Positions 5,593 through 11,775 of a stretch of 21,756 nucleotides of DNA are shown here, one piece after another. The stretch is from a virus, in the IMG/VR virus record IMGVR_UViG_3300015265_000024, positions 1 to 21,756 of that record; one strand, written 5' to 3'. The notes under the pieces were generated by a model. It was given only the letters and a program-made list of their open reading frames with translations. It was not told the DNA's origin and ran no database searches. Numbering within the stretch: the first letter of the stretch is position 1; each line of letters starts with the position of its first letter. The position numbers were made by a program, and so were the translations under genes.

Positions 5593-6564
5593 ATGCAATT
5601 CACCGTCACGATCAATCAGGTGAAGGCGCTGGAGTGGGGGCTGAACTCTCAGCAGGCCCTGCTGTTCGCCTTCGTCTACGGCTGCCCGAGCTGGACCAAG
5701 CCAATCAAGACTGACGACGGGATCTTCTTCGCGTTGAGCAAGGCCAAGATCATCGAGGAGCTGCCATTGCTCACCGACAAGCCAGACACTGCTTACCGCA
5801 TGCTCAAGGCGCTAGAAGAAGCAGGTTTGATTGAGCTGTCCAGCACGTCGAACATCACTCTTTTTCGCCTGACCGACAAGGCGATCGAGTGGAACCAGAA
5901 GCTGGACGGGTCGGAAAAATATCCGACCCCACCGAAGAACGAAGGTCGGAAAAAAATCCGATCTACCTCGGAAAAAAATCCGAGCAAGGTCGGAGAAAAA
6001 TCCGAGCCAGGGTCGGAAAAATCTCCGACAAATCAGGATACCAATCATCAGGATACCAATCAGGAAACAAGTCAGGACATGCAGAGCGGCTCCGGCAAGC
6101 CGGCCCGCAACTTGGTGCTGGTGGTTGATCGCACCGATACGCCACGGGTTGAGATTCCCGCCGACATGCCTGGCCCCAAAGACCAATCCTGCAAAACCTT
6201 CAAGGTCTGGGCGAATTACGCCATGGCCTACCGCAAGCGCTACAGCACCTGGCCGGTGTGGAACGCCAAAGTCGGCGGACAGCTCGGACAACTGGTCGAC
6301 CGTCTCGGCGCCGATGTTGCCCACCACGTCGCGGCTCACTACCTGAAAACCAGCGACGCCGGCGTCCTGCGAAAGTGCCACAGCCTCAACGAGCTGCTCG
6401 CCAACGCCGAGAGCTACCACACCCAGTGGGTGACTGGTCAACGCATCAACGGGACCACCGCCCGCCAGATGGAGCGCACCGAGGCAAACGTCTCCGCTGC
6501 CGAGCAGGCCGCGCAAATGGTCTTGGCCAAGCGCAAAGGGGGAGAGCGCAATGAGTACCTCTGA
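5593..6564 (+). CDS. Phage replication initiator, O-like (323 aa)
   Basis: The N-terminal 100 residues read as a winged-helix DNA-binding domain (DKPDTAYRMLKALEEAGLIE, then ITLFRLTDKAIEWNQ), as in phage O-type initiators. Residues about 107-165 are a charged, low-complexity linker (many S, E, K, N, Q, T). The C-terminal part (about 195-300, with TFKVWANYAMAYRKRYSTWP) resembles domains of phage replication proteins and may contact the helicase or loader. The linker DNA contains five palindromic iterons, as lambda's origin lies inside gene O. It starts one base after the Rha gene and overlaps the next gene by 14 bp. No helicase or primase is encoded in the window, so host DnaB is probably recruited. 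Confidence 0.82.
   Translation: MQFTVTINQVKALEWGLNSQQALLFAFVYGCPSWTKPIKTDDGIFFALSKAKIIEELPLLTDKPDTAYRMLKALEEAGLIELSSTSNITLFRLTDKAIEWNQKLDGSEKYPTPPKNEGRKKIRSTSEKNPSKVGEKSEPGSEKSPTNQDTNHQDTNQETSQDMQSGSGKPARNLVLVVDRTDTPRVEIPADMPGPKDQSCKTFKVWANYAMAYRKRYSTWPVWNAKVGGQLGQLVDRLGADVAHHVAAHYLKTSDAGVLRKCHSLNELLANAESYHTQWVTGQRINGTTARQMERTEANVSAAEQAAQMVLAKRKGGERNEYL
5911..6028. other. Predicted replication origin: five 16-bp palindromic iterons
   Basis: Five copies of TCGGA-N6-TCCGA (core A-rich, TCGGAAAAAAATCCGA) start at 5911, 5946, 5968, 5990 and 6013. The spacings are 35, 22, 22 and 23 bp, so the last four lie about two helical turns apart on one face and carry phased A-tracts. They fall in all three codon phases of the initiator gene and encode different peptides (SEKYP, RKKIR, SEKNP, GEKSE, SEKSP), so selection is on DNA rather than protein. 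Confidence 0.85.
6033..6077. repeat. Short direct repeats TCAGGA(T/A)AC next to the iterons
   Basis: TCAGGA occurs at 6033, 6048, 6060 and 6072 (spacing 15, 12 and 12), within A-rich DNA encoding an NQDTN-type low-complexity stretch. They abut the iteron array where an origin unwinding element would be expected. Because the spacings are multiples of three, simple codon-repeat expansion is an alternative. Confidence 0.5.
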
Positions 6565-7348
6565 AATGAATGATCAACAGGTTGCCGGGCTCGCCGCTGC
6601 GATCTGCGCCACTGCCGAGGCCATGGGTCAGGAAATGAACCCAGGCACCGCGGCGATGATGGCTGAAGACCTCTGCGCTTACTCGGTGCCCACCGTGAAG
6701 GCTGCGCTGAAGGCCTGCCGCTTCGAGGTGAAGGGAAAGTTGGCGATGGCCGACATTCTCCAACGGGTGCTGGCCGCTGACGGGCGTCCGGGCAAGGACG
6801 AAGCTTGGGCGATCGCAATGACCACGAACGACGAGTTCGAGACCGTGGTGCTGACCGACGAAATCCAGCTCGCGCTGGCTGCCGCGAAACCTGTCCTTGA
6901 TGCCGGCGATAAGGTTGGTGCGCGCATGGCGTTCAACAGCGCCTATGAGCGGTTGGTGGGGCAGGCCAGGGAGGACAACAAACAGGTGAACTGGCATGTC
7001 TCTGTCGGTTTCGACTCCAACCGCCGCACGCAGTCGATAACCAAGGCTGTGCAGATGCAGCGGATCCCGCAGGAGCGCGCCCAGCAGTACCTGGCCGACT
7101 TGAGTGTCGTGCCGGTCACTGAAGACGGGCGGGCGGTTGCGGCTCTGCTCACCGGCGAAGTCGCGCGTCCATCTTCGAAGCTTCGGGAAAAACTCGCAGC
7201 GGTGAAGGACTCGATGCTCGCCATGCGTAAGGCATCAGCAGAGGAACAAACAGAACTGCGAATTCTGGCAGCCAACGAGCTGGCCGATCGCCGGGCGCTG
7301 CTCATTCAGCAGGCCGAACAATTGAAAGCAAGGAGCGCGGCTCAATGA
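6551..7348 (+). CDS. Early phage protein, candidate helicase loader (265 aa)
   Basis: The gene begins inside the end of the initiator gene (14-bp overlap) with GGGGGAG upstream, and its stop overlaps the next ATG. The protein is soluble, alanine-rich and mostly helical, with a long charged C-terminal helix (about residues 208-262). The N-terminal part (TAAMMAEDLCAYSVPTVKAA, then EVKGKLAMADILQRVL) looks like phage proteins encoded directly after O-like initiators. I see no Walker motif, so an ATPase such as DnaC is unlikely. A role like lambda P, delivering host DnaB to the origin, is inferred from position only. Confidence 0.85.
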   Translation: MSTSEMNDQQVAGLAAAICATAEAMGQEMNPGTAAMMAEDLCAYSVPTVKAALKACRFEVKGKLAMADILQRVLAADGRPGKDEAWAIAMTTNDEFETVVLTDEIQLALAAAKPVLDAGDKVGARMAFNSAYERLVGQAREDNKQVNWHVSVGFDSNRRTQSITKAVQMQRIPQERAQQYLADLSVVPVTEDGRAVAALLTGEVARPSSKLREKLAAVKDSMLAMRKASAEEQTELRILAANELADRRALLIQQAEQLKARSAAQ

Positions 7349-7740
7349 CCGATATCACTGAACAGAAAAAGCAGGCTGAGGCCGGCTTCAAAAGCTTCCA
7401 CCGCAGCCTTTGCGAGCGCTTCGGTTACTACCACGATGAGATCGACTGGCAGCGTGACCAGGTTTCGCTGGAGGAACACATCGCCACGCAGTTCAACCAC
7501 GTCAACGCGGAAAACGCTGCACTGCGCGGGCAGGTGCAGGCGTTGCAGCGTGGTGCAGGCCAGCTTCAGGAGCAAAACGAAGCTTTGACCAAGGATGCCG
7601 AGCGCTATCGATGGCTTCAGCATGAACACAGCGGTCACATCGAAGTCGTCGAGTGGATCGGCCCGCACGCTACAGGAATGACCGGCAAAAACCTCGATGC
7701 GCTCGTCGATACCGCGATGAGCAAGGCGGTGAAGCCATGA
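7345..7740 (+). CDS. Coiled-coil early phage protein (131 aa)
   Basis: Both ends overlap neighbours at ATGA, so it is translated in a coupled chain. Residues about 50-85 (NHVNAENAALRGQVQALQRG and on to NEALTKDAERYRWL) have heptad spacing typical of a coiled coil. The segment ending AERYRWLQ and the tail LDALVDTAMSKA resemble small Pseudomonas phage proteins of unknown function. No catalytic motif is visible. Probably a small accessory or adaptor protein. Confidence 0.85.
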   Translation: MTDITEQKKQAEAGFKSFHRSLCERFGYYHDEIDWQRDQVSLEEHIATQFNHVNAENAALRGQVQALQRGAGQLQEQNEALTKDAERYRWLQHEHSGHIEVVEWIGPHATGMTGKNLDALVDTAMSKAVKP

Positions 7741-8207
7741 CCGACAAGATCAGCGTTAACTGTCCGGCGAAACTCTCTGAAGCAATCACCGCGCTCAGCA
7801 CTATGTACCGCGACAAGAAATTCGTCGTGGTGTCGCTGCGCCCGGGCAAGGACCGCACGCTCGACCAGAACCGATTGTGGTTCGCGATGTACAAGCGCAT
7901 CGCACAAATGACCCAGATCGGCGACGAGGCTGACGCTCGCCGTTATTGCAAGCTGCACGTCGGTGTGCAGATCCTGCTGAATGAGGATGCCGGGTTCCAG
8001 GCGGAGTGGTATCGGGTGATGCGTCACCTGCCGTACGAGACGAAGCTGGCCATGATGGGCGGCTGCCATCTGTTCGGCCCGGACGGTTTCCCGGTAACCA
8101 GTCTATTTAATCGCGCCCAGGGCGTGGCGTACACCGACCGTATCGTCGCGCGCTTCGCTCCAGAGGGTGTGTATTTCGACGATCTGCTGAGCCAGGAGGC
8201 CGCATGA
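7737..8207 (+). CDS. NinB-like recombination protein (156 aa)
   Basis: I take the ATG at 7737 as start; the longer frame reaching 7653 would lie deep inside the upstream gene, whereas this ATG overlaps its stop as ATGA like the other junctions. The motif VVVSLRPGKDRTLDQNRLWF, a basic strand followed by LDQNR, is the feature by which NinB/Orf-like proteins are recognised. The C-terminal half differs from lambda NinB, so the assignment is moderate. NinB proteins bind single-stranded DNA and help phage recombination; the adjacent ninG gene fits this. Confidence 0.7.
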   Translation: MTDKISVNCPAKLSEAITALSTMYRDKKFVVVSLRPGKDRTLDQNRLWFAMYKRIAQMTQIGDEADARRYCKLHVGVQILLNEDAGFQAEWYRVMRHLPYETKLAMMGGCHLFGPDGFPVTSLFNRAQGVAYTDRIVARFAPEGVYFDDLLSQEAA

Positions 8208-8878
8208 AGCGAACTCCACTACAGCGCAAAACCCCGATCAGGTCTGGCAGTTCACGGCGAAAACGCTGCCCATCCTGCCGGGTCATGTTCACGCCGGCGC
8301 GTAACGGCCAAGCCGTGTGCGGAGAGATCGAGTGTGCCATCGCTCACGGCCAGTCAGAGAAGGGGCAGGCAAAAGCTCGCAAGGCTCTGGCAGATTTTGG
8401 GCGGCGCGAGATCGAAGTCCGAAAGGAAAAGCTGAAAACTCGTACCGACCACCTCAAGGATGCCGAAAAGGCAGTTCGCGACTACCGGCGCATCTACGAA
8501 TTGAGCATCGGCAGCGGCTGCATCAGCTGCGGCGAATCGCAGGATTCGATTCTGGCGGCGCAGGGCTGGAAGACTGGCGGCGCGTTCGACGCCGGCCACT
8601 TTCTCGGCAAGGGCGCAAGGCCGGAGCTGCGACTTGTGCCAAACAACATCTGGTTGCAGTGCAAAAGCTGCAACGCCGGCTCGTCCAAATACGCCCGAAA
8701 GGGTCAGACAGTTTCGCAAGGATTCCGCACCGGCCTTGTCGCCCGCATTGGCCTGGAGGCTGTCGAGGCGCTCGAAGCAGATCACGAACCACGCAAACAC
8801 ACAGCAGAGGAATTGAAAGCAATCACCGCTGAGTTCCGGGCAAAAACCAGGGAATTGAAGAAGGGGCAGGCAGCATGA
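8204..8878 (+). CDS. ninG: NinG (Rap-like) recombination protein (224 aa)
   Basis: An N-terminal zinc-finger-like set (C22, C25, C39, C44), a lysine-rich helix at about 55-95, then GCISCG (C106, C109), FDAGHFLGKG (D129, H132) and LQCKSCN (C153, C156) form the characteristic NinG order, which includes an HNH-like metal centre. NinG/Rap is a structure-specific junction endonuclease that promotes focused recombination in lambda. The length of 224 aa is normal. It overlaps both neighbours at ATGA within the early operon. Confidence 0.92.
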   Translation: MKRTPLQRKTPIRSGSSRRKRCPSCRVMFTPARNGQAVCGEIECAIAHGQSEKGQAKARKALADFGRREIEVRKEKLKTRTDHLKDAEKAVRDYRRIYELSIGSGCISCGESQDSILAAQGWKTGGAFDAGHFLGKGARPELRLVPNNIWLQCKSCNAGSSKYARKGQTVSQGFRTGLVARIGLEAVEALEADHEPRKHTAEELKAITAEFRAKTRELKKGQAA

Positions 8879-9456
8879 AAATCAACTCAGCGCGCCAGGC
8901 GTGGCATGACTGCAAATACAACCCGGCCCCCGGCCAGTCCTCCGACGTCGTTCAGCTCGGCGTGGTGGTCCAGGCCACTGAGCGCGGCCCAACGGCAAAC
9001 CACGCGGTGCACGGCGCACTGGCTGGACACATCCAATCGGCGATCGCGCGGCTGCATCCGCAGATCCGCGTGTTCGGCGACTTCATGTACGCGGCGGAAC
9101 AGAACGACGATATTCGTGAGGCGGCGGAGGAGGTGGTGTTCGGGCTGGTGCAAAGCAGGTCGCCGCGCATGACGGCGGCGAAGCGAGAAAAGCTTGAGTA
9201 CGTGGTAAAGGGCGTCATGAGGCGGTATCGATACATGCACCAGGGCGGACAGTCGTCAAACGAAGACCCGCTGGCCAACGCCGAGAAGTTCCGGGCGTGG
9301 ATGTGGCAGGTGTACGAGGTGCGGCTGGAATCGTGTAACTGGGAGCGAGATTGGGGCGGTGTAATCCAGCTGATTTTCGAGTGCTGCGAGGATTTGGATC
9401 GCCGCGCATTGAGCCCGGTTGCTGCCGTGATTTACGAAATGCGCGAGGCCGCTTGA
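8875..9456 (+). CDS. Protein in the antiterminator-Q position (193 aa)
   Basis: This is the last gene of the early operon, directly after ninG, the position where lambdoid phages encode the late antiterminator Q. The protein is soluble and helical, with a basic segment (SPRMTAAKREKLEYVVKGVM, then RRYRYM, about residues 95-121) and two tryptophan-rich stretches (FRAWMWQVYEVRLESCNWER). I cannot match it with certainty to a Q family; no zinc-finger cysteine pair like that of lambda Q is visible. The promoter-like sequence and close terminator immediately downstream support late-gene control, but by context only. Confidence 0.8.
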   Translation: MKINSARQAWHDCKYNPAPGQSSDVVQLGVVVQATERGPTANHAVHGALAGHIQSAIARLHPQIRVFGDFMYAAEQNDDIREAAEEVVFGLVQSRSPRMTAAKREKLEYVVKGVMRRYRYMHQGGQSSNEDPLANAEKFRAWMWQVYEVRLESCNWERDWGGVIQLIFECCEDLDRRALSPVAAVIYEMREAA

Positions 9457-9463
9457 GGGCCTA

Positions 9464-9492
9464 TTGCGTTCCCGTGCGGCTCATGGCATGAT
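9464..9492 (+). promoter_or_regulatory. Possible late promoter (PR'-like)
   Basis: TTGCGT (9464-9469) and CATGAT (9487-9492) are separated by exactly 17 bp, just after the Q-position gene. Each hexamer is a partial match. A transcript starting near 9500 would meet the terminator at 9542-9567 after about 60 bases, the arrangement of lambda PR' and tR'. A small TTGCC/GGCAA hairpin lies between them. Confidence 0.4.
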
Positions 9493-9541
9493 TTCGCCAC
9501 TGTTAGAGTTTTGCCTCCGGCAACTTACTCTCGAAACACTA

Positions 9542-9567
9542 AACCCGGCCACCGCGCCGGGTTTTTT
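9542..9567 (+). terminator. Strong rightward terminator after the early operon (tR'-like)
   Basis: The stem AACCCGGC/GCCGGGTT with a short loop is followed by a T run. It closes the early transcript and, if the adjacent promoter is real, also stops the leader of the late transcript unless antitermination occurs. Confidence 0.9.
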
Positions 9568-9579
9568 ATTGTCTCGAAT

Positions 9580-9840
9580 TTACCTGTAGCCAGGGCAGCC
9601 CTCGGGAAGGCCTGGACGTCGATAGCCGGATAGTGCGACGTACGGAATTAACGCCGGCAGCCCGCGCACCCTGACCTCACCATTTGCTTCAGGGTGGCGC
9701 GAGACTGGATCAGCGAGATCGATGCATAGGGGCGTCGACGTTGAGAAGGCCTTTGGCGGACAGCGCGGAAAGACGCGCGCACCTATTTTCGCATTGACCG
9801 CTTTATCCTCATCCAGTCTTGATAGGCGGCCGTGCGGCAA
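9580..9840 (-). CDS. Doubtful leftward ORF (up to 86 aa)
   Basis: This frame fills the otherwise empty stretch 9568-9782 and overlaps the end of the 79-residue gene in another frame. Translation could begin near the end of that gene, at a GTG in NAKIGARVF context, giving about 71 residues ending GLPEGCPGYR. The composition (rich in P, R and G) is only moderately protein-like and no ribosome binding site stands out. It could be the third gene of the leftward operon or a chance frame; apart from it I see nothing in this stretch. Confidence 0.25.
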   Translation of the reverse strand: MPHGRLSRLDEDKAVNAKIGARVFPRCPPKAFSTSTPLCIDLADPVSRHPEANGEVRVRGLPALIPYVALSGYRRPGLPEGCPGYR

Positions 9841-10022
9841 GCGTCAGCGCAGGCCTTGGCTTCGGTAAACCGCACCCAAGCATCTGCATTGTCTCGATCA
9901 TTTTGGATGATGTTGTAGGCGGCTTCGTCAAGTTGATCTGCTTTACGAAACAGCTCCGTGTTTGCATCAATCTGGTCATCCCATGAGTGTTCATCGGGTG
10001 GCCCAACGATTGCGTCAATCAT
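9783..10022 (-). CDS. Small hypothetical protein (79 aa)
   Basis: The gene has a strong ribosome binding site (AGGAGG, nine bases before its ATG) within the end of the upstream gene, four bases after whose stop it starts. The protein is acidic at its N-terminus, then predicts two helices (ELFRKADQLDEAAYNIIQND and VRFTEAKACADACRTAAYQD). I do not recognise a family. With the 10027-10299 gene it forms a leftward pair opposite to the early and late operons, typical of prophage cargo expressed in the lysogen. Confidence 0.65.
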   Translation of the reverse strand: MIDAIVGPPDEHSWDDQIDANTELFRKADQLDEAAYNIIQNDRDNADAWVRFTEAKACADACRTAAYQDWMRIKRSMRK

Positions 10023-10026
10023 TTTC

Positions 10027-10299
10027 TCAAACCTCCTCCCACGTGACGGCGGTAGTTTCCCGCCACTTCACGTCGGTGATGCCGAATCGTTCCGCCATTG
10101 GTTTTGAAAACCGTTTGAGAGGAGGTCGTCCCGGCTTGGGAATTGGAGCGATGCCGGCGTCACAGCTCGCCCATTGCCAAGCTTCCGCGTTGTTCATCAG
10201 TTTTGTTCGGATGACAAACGACATGGGTCTTCCGTGGAGCTTGTACTCAATAACAAAAATATTTACCTGACTCACGAGTACTGCTCCTTCTTGGCTCAT
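10027..10299 (-). CDS. Small DUF6555-like protein (90 aa)
   Basis: The segment FVIEYKLHGRPMSFVIRTKL, then NNAEAWQWASCDAGIAPIPK, then SKPMAERFGITDVKWR, agrees with my memory of a short Pseudomonas family (DUF6555) of unknown function. It may start at the ATG at 10299 (AAGAAGGAG lies downstream of that codon) or at an internal GTG such as the one in AVLVSQ, which has that GGAG upstream; the start is uncertain by a few residues. It is transcribed leftward with the 79-residue gene behind it. AT-rich DNA with a palindrome at 10336-10350 precedes it and probably holds its promoter. Confidence 0.65.
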   Translation of the reverse strand: MSQEGAVLVSQVNIFVIEYKLHGRPMSFVIRTKLMNNAEAWQWASCDAGIAPIPKPGRPPLKRFSKPMAERFGITDVKWRETTAVTWEEV

Positions 10300-10335
10300 G
10301 AATAAGTGATTTTTGCTGTTATAGAAAATTCAAAG

Positions 10336-10350
10336 AATTGTCTGACAATT
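10336..10350. promoter_or_regulatory. Palindrome AATTGTC-T-GACAATT in an AT-rich promoter region
   Basis: A perfect 7+7 palindrome with one central base lies upstream of the leftward 90-residue gene. On the leftward strand it contains TTGTCA, with TATAAC 19 bp downstream, so it could be an operator overlapping a weak promoter. The half site differs from the phage immunity operators (TACAAC), so another regulator may be involved. Confidence 0.5.
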
Positions 10351-10399
10351 TCTAATTTACTGATTTTGCTGAAATTTATATGAGCTTTATCTATACAAG

Positions 10400-10425
10400 A
10401 CCTCTGAATTTGTAGAGGTTTTTTG
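10400..10425 (+). terminator. Rightward terminator upstream of the holin genes
   Basis: ACCTCT and AGAGGT form a six-base stem with an eight-base loop, followed by six T. It lies just before the first holin gene, so it would attenuate rightward transcription entering the lysis cassette unless antiterminated. Confidence 0.75.
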
Positions 10426-10453
10426 TTTCCATCATGCACACGGAGTCGAGCGC

Positions 10454-10789
10454 ATGGAGTATTTGCAGCGCCTGCTCGACAAGATCGACAGGTTTGAATT
10501 GCTGATCGCAGGACTGGTCGGCGCTGTCGTCGCGAGCTGGTGGCACAAGGACGATCTGGCCGACTGGCGCGCCTGGATGATCTTCCTCATCACCGGCATC
10601 GCTTGCTCGCTGTATCTGACGAGCATGGTCAGCACTTATCTGGGAGTGACCGAGCCGAAGATCGTCGCGGGCATTGGTTTCCTGCTGGGCACCTTCGGCG
10701 GATCGCTGCTCGCGGCTATCAACCGAGCCATCAAAGCCGCTGACCTCTGGGCGCTCATTCGCCAGCGGTTCGGGGGAGGCAACCCATGA
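10454..10789 (+). CDS. Holin, three-transmembrane (111 aa)
   Basis: Three hydrophobic segments are visible: about 15-30 (ELLIAGLVGAVVASWW), 40-60 (AWMIFLITGIACSLYLTSMV) and 67-89 (the IVAGIGFLLGTFGGSLLAAI region), with a basic C-terminus. Size and topology fit class I phage holins, which form membrane lesions that time lysis. Its stop overlaps the ATG of a second holin-like gene as ATGA. I base the call on topology, size and pairing, not on a specific motif. Confidence 0.8.
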   Translation: MEYLQRLLDKIDRFELLIAGLVGAVVASWWHKDDLADWRAWMIFLITGIACSLYLTSMVSTYLGVTEPKIVAGIGFLLGTFGGSLLAAINRAIKAADLWALIRQRFGGGNP

Positions 10790-11133
10790 ATCTTGAACTG
10801 ATCAACTCCATCGCCTGCGGCTTGATTGCCTTCTGGGCGACCTGGTGTGTTCTGAGCGGTCGAGTGCGTGATGGCGTCATCGGAAAACTGATCTATTCGG
10901 CGATCGCCATCAGCGGTTTCGTTGTGATGAGTCGGGAGCAGAACATCTTCATGATGGGCCCGACCACGGCCGGGATCACGCTGCACGTTTCACTGGCCCT
11001 GGCCGGTATGCGCCACATCTTTATGGTCATCTGGTGGCAGCGGGTGAAGGCCTGGCTGTGCCGGACGCTAAACTGCGAGCAATGCCTGCGCTGTGACAAG
11101 GCGCCGGGCGGAATCGAACGGCGAGGCAAGTAA
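10786..11133 (+). CDS. Second holin-like membrane protein (115 aa)
   Basis: Three hydrophobic segments (about 5-23, 33-49 and 62-84) resemble the 3TM holins (Phage_holin_3_7 type) of Pseudomonas and related phages. It carries an unusual cytosol-facing or periplasmic tail with four cysteines (C92, C97, C100, C103; CEQCLRC), which could bind a metal. It is coupled to the first holin by ATGA. The two may work as a holin pair or as holin and antiholin. No endolysin gene follows in this window. Confidence 0.75.
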   Translation: MNLELINSIACGLIAFWATWCVLSGRVRDGVIGKLIYSAIAISGFVVMSREQNIFMMGPTTAGITLHVSLALAGMRHIFMVIWWQRVKAWLCRTLNCEQCLRCDKAPGGIERRGK

Positions 11134-11173
11134 GTCGCGACACGTTTCGCGAGTCAGCAAATTGTGTCGCGAC
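11134..11173. repeat. Perfect 10-bp inverted repeat (GTCGCGACAC/GTGTCGCGAC) before acb2
   Basis: GTCGCGACAC at 11134-11143 pairs with GTGTCGCGAC at 11164-11173 around a 20-base loop. Each arm contains the self-palindromic octamer GTCGCGAC. It starts directly after the second holin's stop and ends 19 bases before the acb2-like ATG. The first 14 bases equal a segment inside the Rha gene. No T run follows, so operator or RNA-structure roles are likelier than termination. Confidence 0.8.
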
Positions 11174-11192
11174 ATGCGACGAGGAGAGCAGC

Positions 11193-11423
11193 ATGGATAA
11201 CCAGCACAAGAAGATCACTGGCTACCGCGACCTGACCCAGTCCGAAATCGACGGCATGAACTCGATCAAGGCTCTGGAAGCCGACGCCGGCGAACTGTTC
11301 AAGCAGATCGGCCAGATTGAAGGTGTTGACCCTCGGCTGCTGGCATTGGCCAAGACCAATCTCCAGCAGGGCTTCATGTGGTTTGTTCGCTCGATCGCCA
11401 AACCTGCTGACCCTTTCAGCTGA
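11193..11423 (+). CDS. acb2: Acb2-like cyclic-oligonucleotide sponge, anti-CBASS (76 aa)
   Basis: The small protein has the Acb2/Tad1 hairpin-family pattern: N-terminal HKKITGYRDLTQSEIDGMN, then IKALEADAGELFKQI, DPRLLALAKTNLQQGFMWFV and RSIAKPADPF. Y11 and K26, reported as needed for ligand binding in Acb2 of Pseudomonas phage PaMx33, occupy the same positions here. Acb2 proteins assemble into hexamers that bind cyclic di- and trinucleotides and so blunt CBASS defence. GGAG precedes the ATG and the stop overlaps the next start (TGATG). A conserved palindrome lies in its leader. Length is normal for the family. Confidence 0.85.
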   Translation: MDNQHKKITGYRDLTQSEIDGMNSIKALEADAGELFKQIGQIEGVDPRLLALAKTNLQQGFMWFVRSIAKPADPFS

Positions 11424-11611
11424 TGAGCGACGTAACTCGCCTCCGCCACGCGCTACCCCTGAGCCAGGACATCAACAAGGTATTGACCGAGCTGGATAGC
11501 GCGATCGCCAAGGCCATCGACGCTGCCAAGGCTGCCGGACTTCCTCAGGGCCTGATCGTCGCCGAGCTGCACGGGCACGCCCAGGTGCAGACCAACATCA
11601 TGGTGAGTTGA
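11423..11611 (+). CDS. Small protein translationally coupled to acb2 (62 aa)
   Basis: Its ATG overlaps the last base of the acb2-like stop codon, so it is almost certainly translated with it. The protein predicts a helix (DINKVLTELDSAIAKAIDAA) and then a hydrophobic strand with LIVAELHGHAQVQ, which contains two histidines. There is no signal peptide or membrane segment. I do not recognise the family. The coupling suggests either a second counter-defence protein or a helper of the sponge. Confidence 0.75.
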   Translation: MSDVTRLRHALPLSQDINKVLTELDSAIAKAIDAAKAAGLPQGLIVAELHGHAQVQTNIMVS

Positions 11612-11775
11612 AGCGGGAAGCAGCAGTAGAGTGATGAGGGTGATTGTTCGAATGTAGTTACGCATAGGTATTGCCTGAAAAGTGGGTACCTAACCAGCAT
11701 CGGGTATCGGCCTTTTCAATTCATCTCAACCCTGTGCAGTTCCTCTCACCCTCCGACTTCGTGGAGTTTCATCGC

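Noticed and set aside
5911-6080. Regularly spaced repeats resembling a small CRISPR array
   Set aside because: Repeats are only 16 bp, palindromic, spaced 6-7 bp (first gap 19) and lie inside a coding gene without cas genes. An iteron array explains them better.
5812-6516. Leftward open frame of 234 codons opposite the replication gene
   Set aside because: It is antisense to the initiator and contains the iterons as phenylalanine-rich repeats, a by-product of the A-tracts.
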